Shown: positions 22,345 to 34,848 of the stretch, piece after piece
Numbering within the stretch: position 1 is the stretch's first letter
Layout of the letters: each line of letters begins with the position of its first letter
Source of the DNA: Cheiracanthium punctorium
Taxonomy: Eukaryota > Arthropoda > Arachnida > Araneae > Cheiracanthiidae
Length of the DNA: 64,000 bases
Assembly: GCA_038373885.1 (NCBI GenBank)
Contig: JAWZYV010000169.1
Coordinates: 620,001 to 684,000 of the forward strand
Direction of reading: 5' to 3'
Notes under the pieces: generated by a model
Told to the model about the DNA's origin: nothing
The model's database searches: none
The model's input: only the letters and a program-made list of their open reading frames with translations
Position numbers and translations under genes: made by a program

Positions 22345-24469
22345 CATTATGTTACTTTTAAATCCTACTCTACTTGTTACACATTTAACGCGTATTTTTA
22401 GTAATAATTACTAGAAAAAAGATGAATTTTTTTTCAGGAAAATTTCTAATTAATTCCAAAGAAAATAAATTATTGAAATTTAAGAATTTGAAAATATTTC
22501 TGCTTGTGCCCATGTATCGAACCTCGTAAAAATATCGAATTTTCTTTCTTAAAGCAACATAACAGCTTAAAAATTTTAAAAGTTATGGCATAAAAGCTTT
22601 CAAGGAATTATTAGACTTTTTTTAATAATAAAAAAGAAATTTAAATAATAAAATTTAAAATAACGCTCTGACTCCTTAGAAATATTTTTTGGGAAGACAA
22701 AACATTTTGAAATATTTAATTTATACCATAATTTATTGTTGAAATTTATTAATTATAATACTTCTATGTAATGTATCGAGCCTAAAGGAAAATTTTAAGA
22801 AATCATCAGCTTTTTTAATAGTACATTTATAGATAAATACAAACGTTTTCACTCCCAGAAAATAAAATTGGAAAGAAAAAAAAAGAAAGATTTTCAATAA
22901 TTCAGTTTATACCTTAGTTATTAATAAGTGCTTTTTCCTTCTATTTAGGATGTACACCACTACAACTTCATTATTAAACCAAATTTTTTCTATAACTTCA
23001 CATTTTAAAGTGTTCGCAGTAAGATATGCATTGCCCGATGGGCAGTGTGTTCATTCATTGGTGATCCAAGGAGACGAGAGATCCAATCCCCAGTATCTTC
23101 ATTTATAGTTTAGAAGTGCTTCAAGTAATCGTCGATAGATGTCAGCACCAGCTTTTTTCCCTATCAGAATGCCATTGTTACGTTGTGGTCACATCAGGAT
23201 GTCCACATGGGCCGGCATTTAAACCTTGTAATGACCACATATCTCTGATTCAGTTAACTACGCACGACTCACTGGTGATTGTCTCTTTAAGGTCGATTTT
23301 TAGTCACGGTTGTATTAGGATAACAGCCTAAAATGATTTTGTACGGTAGTACACAACACATTCCCCTGACAGATAAAATTTAGTGATCACGGGAAACAAA
23401 GAAAGCACTCCAATCGGACTTGAAGTTTTCACAGCAATTATTTTATGCAGAAATGTTCTGCTTTATTATACCTTTTTTATTAGTTCTGAACACTTCTACA
23501 CAGTTGATTGCAACCTTTACTTTTTGAATTTGCCTTGTATTTCATGTAGTGTTTTGAATTGTGTAGAGAGATCAGCAGGTGCAGAAGCCAGCACAATAAA
23601 ATGTCAGATCGAGATATATTCGACAAAATTAATAGTTAGCTGAATTATAAGAAAATTTCTAATTCTATGTCTTACTAATTATAAACTTGTTCAAAAAAAA
23701 ATTTCTGAGATTTTATATTCTTCTTAGTGACATTACATAGTGAAAATTACATGTAAAAAATAAAAAAATATATTCTGTTCTTTTCATGTTATATAACAGT
23801 CACAATAACAGAGTGAATATGCATAAACAGAATAACATACCCAAATTCTAAGGAAAAATAAATCGATATTTTATCAGTGACAATTCGCTTGTTTGTTTTC
23901 TTCCCAAATCTTCTTCTAGGAAATCATCTGAAAAAGAATGCTATAAATAAATACCTTGCTTTTTGTCCTTCTCTGCATGAAGGTTGAATACGGAAAAAAA
24001 CAGTTTATGTGTTATCAACATGGACATTTATGGTGTTTTGTTTAATTTTCTGAAGATAACTTATTCGATCGAGAAATTCAAATTTAAATTAAGAAAAAAT
24101 TAATATCCGTTGTATTAATAAATACATATACTCCCAGTTCATTTTAACCCTTATTCTACAATCCTTTGCATAATACATTATAAACGACCAAATACTTCAC
24201 TGTGTGAATACTTTCTAAAAGTAATTGATTAGTAATCGGATGTAAGCGAGGCTAATACTTCTTTCCAAATATTATTTAAGTACTTGAGGGTTATTCACTA
24301 AATTGCCTTTTGCAATAGAGCTGTAGAAAATGTCAAACCATGTTTTTTTCAAACCTCCATAAAATGGAACAAACTTTTACATTTTGGCGTTATCATGCCA
24401 AAAATACATTCTAAATTCTATGTCCTCACGCTCAAAGTATCGAAAGAAGAGCATGAGCATAAAAATAAT
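22345..24469. other. AT-rich sequence without a recognised gene
   Basis: Several 65-86 codon frames have no motifs. GAGATCCAATCCCC near 23080 resembles a tRNA B-box, but no SINE tail or second copy supports it. Confidence 0.45.
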
Positions 24470-24696
24470 CCAGCCGCCTATGTGGCTAAAAAAAAAACAT
24501 CTTGTCACACTTTGGGCCCGGGTTCAATTCCGTATCTTAGTTTCGGTGTTAGATTGTCCGTCAATTTATAAAGGGCAACTTTGGGTGCCCACTGGGCTAC
24601 CCCGTCATAAAATGTCCAACACTTCGGGCCCTTTGTAGTGGTGAATGCTTGATACATAAGCGTAAGCTTTAAAAAAATAAATAAATAAAAAATAAA
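24470..24696 (+). mobile_element. tRNA-derived SINE with (AAAT)n tail
   Basis: A B-box GGTTCAATTCC (24521-24531) lies after a possible A-box region (about 24475-24490, disrupted by an A-run). A GC-richer body of about 130 bp follows, ending in an AAAAAAATAAATAAATAAAA-type tail (about 24670-24696). The body includes GCCCACTGGGCTACCCCGTC and CACTTCGGGCCC. The 84-codon frame across it is incidental. The target duplication is unclear because the flanks are A-rich. Confidence 0.75.
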
Positions 24697-27530
24697 CTAT
24701 CGCCATTAAATAACGAATGACTTCTAGAGGGGTAAGCAAGTGCCGGATACAAAATGAACTAATGCGCAGTGGAGAGTCTTTACGTTAATTCATATTATAT
24801 CCGAATGTGTTTTCCTTTCAACTGTTCCATAAATATTTCACATTACCTTAGTTTCTGCCATTTCTCGGAATATCGATGTTTTCCTGCACATGATTGGTGG
24901 AAAAGGTCGAATCATTATTCAATATGCCTACTGGTGTGGCAAAAACTTTTGTTTAGGATTTGTTTCGAAAAATAATTTTTATACAGTGTGTTTGTTATTA
25001 TGAACATTCCTTAAGTCATGTTGTAAACCCAGTTAACTTTTACAAAGATCTGCAAACTGGACAGGATCTATGACTACATGTTAAAGAAAATGACGCGTAA
25101 AATACTTTACCACAAGTCACTATCAGAGGAAAATGCGAATCATTAGCTGATAAATGAATAATCTAAAATAAATGCTTTTTCTCTGAAAATGTAATTAAGT
25201 TCTTAGACTCCACTGGGTCACAAAATCTTAAATTACACGGAACCCCCCCCCATCCTGTTCAGAAACTAAAATAACCTTTAATTTTAACTTATAATCGTCT
25301 TCAAATGAGCCAAACAGCGTATGATGGATACATTTTAATCATGTTTCATTTGACTGAACTAAAAACGAAACAGTGTGATTTATTCAAATATGTATAACTA
25401 CATCAAATTTTATGTAATGTATTCACGTTAGTCATTATTATTTCCGTGCTTCATCAATTAAGACATTTTATGATAGAAAATATAGCAAAGTTACGTAATT
25501 TCATAAAATGTAAGAAATAACATTTTCTAAAGAACCCAGTGTCAAGAATTTTGAACGAAGAGTGATAAATTAGTAACTGAGTCTCTAATTATATTTGATT
25601 AATGAACCAGAAAGTGATTTTATGAAGTATGCAAATGCATCTTGATTAGTTACCACCTTCCACTTAAGAAACGACGGTGGCTTTTGAATATTTAACATTG
25701 AATTAACCGTCGGACGTAAGTGTCTAACATGAAGTTAAAATTAAATACATCACCTAATAATGGCATTATAATACACTTTAAAATTTCACAAAACGAATGT
25801 GTAATCAATAATTTACATGTAGTTCATCACTCTGCTTGAAAATCTGTCATTGAGTTTCTGAAGGTTTTTCCAGAAGTTGCCAATTAAAATTAGCAGCGTT
25901 TCTGATTTACACGGAGCATTAAGTTTGTTTAGTTTCAAAATGCTTACTTTTCGAATACCATGATAATAATTAATCAATATCAACTTTTATATTTTATGTA
26001 TCGAAATTATAATTTATAATGTGAGAATTAGTTGTTAAGTATTCTAGATTTAAATGCATCATGAATGGAAGCTTCACTAGTGATAGAATTATTAGTATGT
26101 CTCAAAATAGTTTAAGATTCCTCTACATTTTTAGTTTTAAGAACACGGAAAACTACAGTATTATTTACTTTGACGTTCTCATCCCTAAAAAAAACGACCA
26201 GGATTTACCATTTTAAAATCTTCATGCAATAGTTGCCTTAGTTCTACATTAAACTAAACATTATCGGTAAAATGCGCTGTAAGAACATAAAATTACCAAG
26301 CTGGAATTTCTGTTATTCATCCAACTGATACGAGAAAAAAAGTAAACCAAGAAATTTCGTCTCCCCGTGAACTTTGTTCGTGATTATTAATTTCAAAATG
26401 TAAATACTCTTGATGATCCTGCGAGGCGGTTGGTTAGTCCGACACGTTCAACAGTCCGGAGCTTATTGGAAACGCACATCATATTGTATTCCAATCAGAG
26501 GCATACCGTAAGCCGCCCGCAATGAGGAGAGGCCCCAAGCTGAACTCCCCCCCCCCCCAAAAAAAAAAAAAACAACTTTCACTGCTTCATTTTTTAAAAA
26601 TGAATTTTAGAATTTTTTTCCTAAAGTAGAAAAAGGAAAAAAAAATAGAGCTTGATATCCGAAAATTTTTACAACTCCAAAGGACAAAAAGTAGCATCGG
26701 ATTGTCATTGATAGTATATATTGGCCAGAAGTCAGTTTTATTCTATTAATTACAGTATTAATCTGGAGTCTTTTATCTTTTTCTTTCTTTGGTGACTGCT
26801 CAGTTGCCTTTTTGCAATAAATTTCATTTCCCATCTTTCTTTTCCTTTTTTTTTTCAATTTTTCAATTTCTTTTAACATGTGCAATACTTCAGAAATCCA
26901 TCACCAAGTACAGTCCATTTTAATTCAAGCGATTAGCTGTCCACTACGCAATCCTCGCCTCTTTTCTTCAGTACAAAAACTTGGCATCCCATAAAAACCG
27001 GTGTCTATTCACGATATTAATTGTTAGTAAAGGCTAAAAAGATTTATACAAGATGTAAATAGTTACCCAAACTAAGAACAAAAATATTTCAAGTGCTCCT
27101 GTGTATTCTGTACTATAATGGGACTAATGGTATTCATACAATCGAATATAGTGGGTCCCCACAAATTAATGCGGGGGGGGGGGGGAGGCAAGTTTTTGCG
27201 ATACGCCGAAAGTTTTTGAATACCCTAATATTTCGCTTTGCGATACCGCAGCGGAAACAAGCATCAGCGCTTTTGTGCTTCCCTCTCGTCTAGCTTTTCT
27301 TTTCAGTTTACCTAATGTATTTTATGGAATATTTATCTAGTGTACTACGATGTGAACCAAACGAAAGCACATGATTTTCAGCTTGTGATAAAAACAAGCG
27401 ATTTTGATAATCCAGAATTATCCGGCGGTTGCCTGGTGTGGTATCAGACAACCTCCGGATGTACCACATATGTTGGATTATAGCAATTGTGCTGTAATTT
27501 AAAAGCTAAAACGACATCATTACCTCCCAC
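24697..27530. other. AT-rich sequence with C, G and A homopolymer tracts
   Basis: No gene is recognised. A GC-rich patch at 26420-26550 ends in a C-run followed by an A-run, which could be a decayed retroposon. A G-run lies at about 27170-27185. A short inverted pair, TGATAATCCAGAATTATCCGG and its partner around CCGGATGT..TGGATTATA (27412-27482), may be a tiny hairpin element. Confidence 0.4.
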
Positions 27531-27696
27531 CAGGGGCGTAGCCAGGGGGGGGAATATCGGGATATATCCCCCACCGAAATTTTTGGATTAGTGATGAAAT
27601 TCCGTCTATTTATATACATATAAGTTCATATCCCCCCCGAAAAATTTTCCAAGCGCATATCCCCCCCCCCGAAATTTTTTCCTGGCTACGCGCCTG
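27531..27696. mobile_element. hAT-type MITE with 8-bp target duplication
   Basis: The 166-bp element has terminal repeats CAGGGGCGTAGCCAGG and CAGGCGCGTAGCCAGG (one mismatch). It is flanked by the perfect 8-bp duplication CCTCCCAC (27523-27530 and 27697-27704). CAG-starting ends plus an 8-bp target duplication are the hAT hallmark. The interior holds two C-runs and no coding sequence. Confidence 0.92.
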
Positions 27697-28168
27697 CCTC
27701 CCACCCACACCCTTTCTGAAAATTGGTATAAGTAGCAGTTGTAGCCCAAGTGCACCCAACAATCCCTATTTCTTCAGGTTTTTGAAGTGAGTTTTTAAAT
27801 GCCTACTTTACTTTAGAAATCATATGTTTGTCTAGGGGAAAGCTAGCATCAATAACCGGGATTGTTAGAATCGCGAAACCCAACGTAAGCTAGTTGGCAT
27901 CAGGCCCGTATCCAAGGCGCGTACATTTAAAGGCAGTGCCAGTCTGGAAAAAAAATATTGCCCCGTTGGAAAATTTTGCCCTTCCCACCAATTTACAGAA
28001 TAGATGAAATAGTGAACTGAAAAAATAAAAAAATTGTTAACTTTAGAAATCGATGCAAAAAAAAAACATCTTTTAATTACTTCAAATCCAGTTTTAAAAT
28101 GCTAAAAGACATCCCGGTATTTTCATTTAAGTGCCCATCACTAAAATGTATCGCGTCAGTTTTACTCT

Positions 28169-28820
28169 CCGAACATGTACCATGTAAGGAAAGTATTGTA
28201 ATCATGAAAAAATACGACTTCGAGATTTTGGTGTATTTACACGTTTTGAGGTCTTCTGAATTCATTTATGCTATTTTTACGAGATTTATGTGTGAGAGAG
28301 AGTTTGTGTGTATATGAGTGAACACGATAGCTCTGAAACGGGGCAATCAATTGCGCTCAAATAGGGTATATATGTTATAAACCACCGTCGCAAGACCGGT
28401 ATTGATTTTGGTGTGTATAGGACTTACAGTTTTTCTACAGGGCAAGGACAAAGATTTTTTTTTTTTTACATCACGGCCTATGGGGAGAAATTCTTGAAAG
28501 TCCGCTAGCGTTTAAACGGTACATTCGATTGAGCTCAAATTGGGTATATATGTTATAAACCACCATCGTAAGACTGGTATTGATTTTGATGTGTATAGGA
28601 CTTACAGTTTTTCTACAGGACTACGACAAAGACTTCTTTTACATTATGGAATATGGGGAGAAATTCTTGAAAGTGCGCTAGCATTTAAACGGTGCATTCG
28701 CTTGAGCTTCAATTTGGTATATGTGTTTGAATTATTCATCGATTAAAATTTATTTAAATGCTTGGTAATGATTTGATCGTAAGTGTTCGGAAAGTCGAGT
28801 GGAGTCACTCCAGATTTTTT
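28169..28820. repeat. Module C: leader plus ~175-bp tandem units, copy 1
   Basis: A leader (CCGAACATGTACCATGTAAGG, then TTCGAGATTTTGGTG) is followed by two full units of 173-178 bp. The units are marked by GAGCTCAAATTGGGTATATA (near 28353, 28531, 28704) and end GTCGAGTGGAGTCACTCCAG. The same module is at 33438-34261, and its leader recurs inside the Helitrons at 37563-38958 and 53049-55430. The 60-70 codon frames inside are repeat shadows, since the period is not a consistent multiple of three. Confidence 0.85.
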
Positions 28821-29048
28821 ACTGTTGTAGATTGCTTGTTACAGTACTTATATTTGTAGTATTTCGAGTGTTAAAAAATATAGACTTACTATAAATTAAG
28901 TATTTATGTTCAATGCATTTTCACTTGTGATTAAGTTTCAGGAGTACTTTTCTGGGCACTTTTTTAAATAATATTATCAATTAATATTAAGAATGAGAAA
29001 AAATAATTTCCATCATTACCACATGTTACTTTATACGTTATATACGTT

Positions 29049-29225
29049 ATGCGCTGCGTATATGTGTAAGCCGCAGAGAACTTGTGGCGAAGGAGAAACT
29101 GTCGCCTGGGACAGTTTTTGACACGTCACATGGTGACCATCATGGACGTCCTAGTGACCTACACGGAGGTACGTTATCTGACGCCATATGTTTATCACAC
29201 AGCGCACGTTATATACGCAGCGCAT
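29049..29225. mobile_element. Small inverted-repeat element (MITE), 177 bp
   Basis: The terminal repeats ATGCGCTGCGTATAT are perfect inverted copies at 29049-29063 and 29211-29225. The interior matches 29865-30018 in inverse orientation (GAGAAACTGTCGCCTGGGAC, CCATCATGGACGTCCTAG). No clear target duplication and no coding sequence were seen. Confidence 0.65.
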
Positions 29226-29664
29226 TTTGTTAACAAAATTATATGGCTGCAAAATTAAATATTAATTAATTAAAATAAAAAATGTTTAATTAAATATATA
29301 ATTATTTTAAAGCACGTAGTTAAATTAATAAAAACAATCTAATAGAGAAAATGGCCAAAAACATGTGGGCGTAAGAGAGCTTTTGTTTTGAAAGGAGGAG
29401 TAGAGAAGAAGAAAACAGTTTAAAATGTATAGCCGTCCTGGTGGGACTGCGCCCCTTGTCGAATAGCCCGACTACGGGCCTGGTTGACATTGTCAGATCA
29501 TCCAAGGAAGAAATATCTTTTTTCCAGCTAGTTTAGTATGGGCAACGTTTCCCGCCATTGGAAGTAAATAAATCCTATAGGATTACAATACAATAAGTAT
29601 ACTTATTGTATTAAAAGGTTTCAGCTTCATCCAATAAAGTACCTGGTCTGTTATTGATGAAAAG

Positions 29665-29667
<3 letters not shown>

Positions 29668-29701
<34 letters not shown>
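29668..29701. repeat. (TA)n microsatellite
   Basis: A pure TA run of about 17 units. Confidence 0.95.
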
Positions 29702-29704
<3 letters not shown>

Positions 29705-29864
29705 AGTGACATTTTCCAAACAGCAATCAGGCCAGCAGTAAAGCTGTGGCGACATTACATTTAGTCACATCACAAATGTGATTTAAATGCGCAGCTTCTG
29801 TGAAGTCCCTTCGTGTCAACCGCGTGACGTTGCAGAGTGACATCGCAGTATAGTTGCTAATTAG

Positions 29865-30020
29865 TCAAAATATGCAAGCGCTGTGTGATAAGCATCTGGC
29901 GTCAGAGAGAAGTCAATATAGGTCCCTAGGACGTCCATGATGGTCACTAAGTGACGTGACAAAAACTGTCCCAGGCGACAGTTTCTCCGTCGCTATACTA
30001 GTTCTCTGTGGCTTACACAT
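29865..30020 (-). mobile_element. Inverted partial copy of the 177-bp MITE
   Basis: This piece is the inverse of 29060-29210 with scattered mismatches and lacks the outer ATGCGCTGCGTATAT termini. With the first copy it forms an inverted pair about 650 bp apart. The neighbouring sequence (29740-30050) is rich in GTCAC/GTGAC. Confidence 0.65.
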
Positions 30021-31796
30021 ATTGTCACATGATGTCACAAAGTCACAAGATAATCAGGACTCATTTACTGTTGCAACGTCAAAGGGATATACAGATTCAA
30101 ACATATATCTCTTTCTTAATATACTCAGTTTCCACTCAATAAGTCAGATTGTTTAAGTTTTTAGATTTATTTCATAAAGAACTGATTGCTCTGTTATTGA
30201 TGACAGGCCAATTTATTCTTTATAAAGTGTCATTTTACGGATATATCTCTTACTAAATATACTCAAAGTTTATACTTGTAAGTCATATCTTGCCTTTAAA
30301 GATCTAAAATAGAGCAACATACCACTTCTAATTAGCAGATGTATGGCGCAAAAGCAGACTGAATGGCGTGAATTGCTCACCTTACACAGCGATTAGCTGC
30401 AGAGCAACAGAAAAGCCTGTGCCAGTAAATATTTCGGCCAAATAGCTTTGAAAAAGTCCTGCAAATACCCAGTGATAAAGTGACTCCTTTTTGAGACCTA
30501 CAACAGAATGTAAACTCTTAAATAACTGTGCACATAATTTTGTTAACGCTGTAAATTTTAAGATCTTATGTGTCTGTGTATATAAAAAAAGCCACTTCCC
30601 TAAATTCACACACACACACACACACACAAAAGAAAATAGCAGTAATAATTCTTTCAATGATTTCTTGACTAAATTAAATTAAAAGCTCTTGAATTTTAAA
30701 TTTACAAAGAACTATGTTTTTAAACTTTAGAAAATTTAATGTTTATAGAATAAAAGAAATTACCTTGGGACTATCTATAACAATTATATAAGTTATTAAA
30801 TTTCCTTTGTTCTTTAATTAAAATTATTTGAGAAATGTTAAAATATTTGTATTGAAAAAAATATAAATACAATAAATTTAGCTAGATTTACAGTTTTCGT
30901 TATGTTTGCTTTTGTATGCTGTGTATTGCTATGTATGATTTTCCTTATGTTTGCTTAATTATCTGCAACATACGGTGAAATAGAGCATAAATGTTTCCTT
31001 CAATTTTATAATTCTTGCACAAAACTAAAGGCTGTGTAATTGTAAGAGCCTCGATAATTTTCATTCGGATACATAAAAAATGTATATTCTCTGAGATTAA
31101 ACGCCGTTTGCAAATTCGAAATAACATGACTTCTATAACAAAATATCAAAAATAATATTTTCTCAAACCTATATAATAATGTTTCAATACATTTTCAAGC
31201 GTTACAAATAAAACTCTACCATGAACAGCACTCATATGAAAACGCCTTTCTTTCATCTCAATATAATTAATTAAAATCACGCATAGAATATGTCACACAC
31301 TACTTTCTTCTGGGATTAATTTTAGCAAACACTGTTTATTGAATGTCAATTCAAAGTAAACAGCTACAATTAATTTAAGATTTAATTTAATCAGAACTAT
31401 ATATTAATAAACTGAATGTCAAGAATACATTTTTTTCAACGCTGAAAGACTTTTTTTTCTTAATATAAAAATTTGGACCACTGTCCAAAAGATGTAAAAT
31501 GGTAAGATTTCAACAAGCAATTAGAAAATTTGTTTTCCTGGAACTTTTAATTATTATTGGCTAGAGAAATACTTTATTTTGGAAGATTTAACGAAAACCG
31601 TACAATGGGCACACTCTGAGTAGCAGAACAGATATTTTAGTTTAAAAGACTGTGACAAATACCTACTGTCACTAGACATTAAATTTAAAAAAAGAGAAAA
31701 TTACAATCAAAATAAATGTTTCAATTTGTACACATACCATTTGCATTTAACAAATATCCTAAATTCGCTACAACATTTCAATTAATAAATTTGTTA
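30021..31796. other. AT-rich sequence without a recognised gene
   Basis: A (CA)n microsatellite lies at 30607-30627. The phrase CTGTTATTGATGA with GCCAAT (near 30190) recurs from about 29649, suggesting an old local duplication. No gene is recognised. Confidence 0.5.
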
Positions 31797-32830
31797 AATG
31801 AATAATTAAATTTGACTCTTTTACTTAGCAGAACATTTTACTTCGGATTTTTTTTTTTTAAGAGACTAGGGGCCAAGGCCCCCAGACTCGCTACGCTCGC
31901 TTTTCGTATGAGGCATTCGGCCCCTAATAAGGCTTATTCGTAAAAAAGACATAATTTCAACAGACAAAACCCGAAGATTGGATCAGATAGAATGTTAGTG
32001 AGCTACACATTTCATGAATCTTGCATGTTCATTGATACATAAAAATTTAAACTTCACACTACAGTAGACCCCCCTCCCCCTCATAACACGGAAGATATTT
32101 TGTTATGGAAATCCGTGTTGTACGTGTCCTGAGCTATACTCCACCTGGAGTGCGGACTCCGCTTATAATCACTGGAAAAATTATTTGCACTCCTCAGAAA
32201 CACAATATTTAGTATTGCCATTCAAAAGTTACATTAATTAGGAGCTAAAGCATAATAAAATCAGAAAATCTGTTTCAGCTGCATTTTTAATAATGTAAAA
32301 CCTATTGGACACCTTGCAAATTTGCCACCCATGGCGATTTTTCGTTATTTGGCGACTTGTGTACATGTAAAGTTAATAAAAGCTACGAAACAGATTGGAC
32401 AGCTTGCCACCAATGGCGACTTTTCATTATTTGGCGATTTACACATGCTCACAACCTATAATTACTCTTCATTTAAGGTTACCGGAAAACCGTTATCAAT
32501 ATTTTCATTTACATAATCGTTTGGATTGGCGTACTTAGCACCACGAATCATACCATCTCGTCGCGCTAGCAAATATCCAAAGTGTACTATAACTGCTATA
32601 ATGGCATAGTTAACGCCGCCAAATATTTCTACTGGTAGCAAATAATCCAGCTGGACCGAACCGGCTACAAAATAATCTGCATTTTAATTATTTTTCATTT
32701 TCAAGATATTAGTTATTCTGTTTTAGAAAAACGAATAATCGCTAATTCTAATCTCCTGTTGTCTAAGCGAACTTACTATTTGAAAATTGTCAACTTTGTG
32801 TAACACATTTTGAGTTACTTATTTCATATT

Positions 32831-33035
32831 ATTGTAACCTATTTATAGAAAAAAACAGGTGATGCCTATTCTACAGCTTACGAAATATTGTAACAATAGA
32901 TTAAAGCTGTTGTGGACTAATAGTATTTAAATATATGGAAAATTATGTGGCATACTTTTATGTCGCATTTTTGGGACACGTTTTTCATACAATTTTCAAT
33001 AAAGGGGAGAGATAAAATGACATAGTCATTAATAG
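32831..33035. repeat. Dispersed repeat B, copy 2
   Basis: Matches 19965-20167 almost end to end. It forms the left edge of the insertion in the surrounding Helitron. Confidence 0.8.
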
Positions 33036-33437
33036 ATGGAGAAAATCTGCACAGAAAAATGCACAATTCCAACTGAATGAAAATTTCAAAACCTTATTCT
33101 CAGGTGTATTCAGCAGACGATAAATTACGATAAATCGCGCCAAGCATTAGAATCATCTCCTCAAAATCGCACAAAACCGTTTAATTTTTAGCCAAATTAA
33201 AAAGTTGCACATTTTAGTCTCAGAAAATTTCTAAATATGTTTCTTTTGAGTATAAAACATTTCATTCCTGCTCTGATTTCCCATGCACACGATATTTTAA
33301 TTTAAAAACAGCCTTACAAATAATCTAGACAAAAAAAAATCGTTATTCTTTTATTTTTACTTCAAGAGTCTGAATCATTTAATAAACTTGCCGAATGTGG
33401 CAACCTAGATAAACTTAAATAACGCTTTTTTTACTTT

Positions 33438-34261
33438 CCAAACATGTACCATGTAAGGAAAGTATTGTAATCATGAAAAAATTCGACTTCGAGATTTTGG
33501 TGTTTTTACACGTTTTGAAGGCTTCTGAATCCATTTATGCTATTTTTACGAGATGTATGTATGCATGTGTGTATGTATGTGAGTGAACACGATAGCTCCT
33601 GAACGGAGCATTCGATTGAGCTCAAATTGGGTATATATGTTATAAACCACCGTCGCAAGACCGGTATTGATTTTGGTGTGTATAGGACTTATAGTTTTTC
33701 TACAGGGCTACGACAAAAATTTATTTTACATTATGGCCTATGGGGGGAATTTCTTGAAAGTGCGCTAGCGTTTAAACGGTAGATTCGATTGAGCTCAAAT
33801 TGGGTATACATGTTATAAACCACCGTTGCAAGACCGGTATTGAATTTGGTGTGTATAGGACTTATAGTTTTTCTACAGGGCTACGACAAAGATTTCTTTT
33901 ACATTATGGCCTATGGGGGGAATTTCTTGAAAGTGCGCTAGCGTTTAAACGATACATTCGATTGAGCTCAAATTCGGTATACAAGTTATAAACCACCATC
34001 CTAAGACTGGTATTGATTTTGGTGTGTATAGGACTTATAGTTCTCCTAAAGGGGTACGACAAAACTTTCTTTTATGTTATGGCATAATGGCATATGGGGA
34101 GAAATTCTTGAAAGTGCGCAAGCGTTTAAACGGTGCATTCGATTGAGTTTCAATTTGGTATATATGTTTGAATTATTCATCGATTTAAATTTATTTAAGT
34201 GCTTGGTAATGATCTTAATCGTAAGTGTTCGGAAAGTCGAGTGGAGCCACTCCAGATTTTT
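33438..34261. repeat. Module C: leader plus ~175-bp tandem units, copy 2
   Basis: The same leader and end as at 28169-28820, but with three full units (markers at 33618, 33791, 33964 and 34145; periods 173-181 bp). Copy-number difference between otherwise similar modules indicates unit gain or loss within the array. Confidence 0.85.
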
Positions 34262-34269
34262 TCCACTGT

Positions 34270-34493
34270 GGGGTTACAATTAAGAAATGGCGGAAAGCAA
34301 AAATTAGCCTTTTGCGATACGTTTTTTATCGATATCTCCTAAAATAATTCGAATTTTGAAAAAATCGCTTCGAGGTGTGTCGGGAACTGTCATGGAAAAT
34401 TTCCCTACAAAATTTGGTAGCTCTACGATCACCGCGAGACACATTCAAACAAACTAACTAACAGTTTACACATTGTTTTATTAATATAGAAGA
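34270..34493 (-). mobile_element. Helitron 5' head of a second type
   Basis: On the minus strand this begins TCTTCTATATTAATAAAAC and runs through a TTAGTTAGTTTGTTTG stretch to sequence containing CGAAGCGATTTTTTCAAAA, shared with the Helitron heads at 38.8 kb and 53.2 kb. Its own CTAG end is not visible to the left. It may be the head of the element that brought module C into this site. Confidence 0.55.
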
Positions 34494-34848
34494 ACGATAG
34501 TTTTTATTTTGGCTTAAAATGGGCGTAATTCTAACTCATGTTTGTAAATTTCACGCGATTCTAGGTACTTGGAAACGCTTTGTTGCAAAGGAATGAATGA
34601 TTTTATACCAAATCTGGCAACCATTCTGTTTATTTTTTCAGTTTTTTATTAATATCTTCTAAAATAATTCGATTTTCGAAATTTAACTCAGCTTAGCAGG
34701 TTCCTCGGAATTTTTCGAATCTGTGGGCACCTTAGTCGAAACTCAAATCCCCACGGTTTAGGAGGAGATAAGCTGACAAGCTTTGACAGCGCCAGCGGCC
34801 TTTACTTTTTTTTAGAATAGAGAGATTACTGTTTTAAAAATGTTAGTA

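Larger units (their letters stand above)
27901..29482. mobile_element. hAT-like composite element
   Basis: The left end CAGGCCCGTATCCAAGG and the inverted right end CAGGCCCGTAGTCGGG share a perfect 10-bp terminus. The 8-bp flanks GTTGGCAT (27893-27900) and GTTGACAT (29483-29490) match at 7 of 8 positions. No transposase is present. The 1582-bp interior contains a tandem array shared with other elements (28169-28820) and a small inverted-repeat element (29049-29225). The element was therefore probably a short MITE that later received insertions. A chance pairing of two unrelated ends is possible because the matching terminus is short. Confidence 0.5.
31866..34825 (-). mobile_element. Type 1 Helitron, copy 2, with a ~1.7-kb insertion
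   Basis: The CTAG/hairpin end at 31866 (preceded by A) and the TC end TCTCTATTCTAAAAAAAAG at 34825 (followed by T on the plus strand) match copy 1 at 11151-12444. Alignment to copy 1 is continuous except for roughly 32827-34497, inserted after the phrase CTTATTTCATAT. The insertion carries repeat B, module C and a second Helitron-type head. As in copy 1, homology extends leftward past CTAG to 31797. No Rep/helicase sequence is present. Confidence 0.75.

Noticed and set aside
23030..23110. tRNA-like B-box as a SINE or tRNA gene
   Set aside because: There is no matching A-box, no cloverleaf, no tail and no second copy.
26410..26580. GC-rich patch with C-run and A-run as a retroposon
   Set aside because: No copy in the window, no target duplication and no Pol III boxes; left as unassigned.
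29049..30020. Single 970-bp foldback transposon made of both arms
   Set aside because: The left arm has its own perfect inverted ends, and the hAT-like boundary at 29482 falls between the arms, so two separate copies explain the data better.
28540..34283. Repeated 60-70 codon frames with similar peptides as a gene family
   Set aside because: They arise from the ~175-bp tandem units; the period is not a constant multiple of three and orientation follows the repeat.
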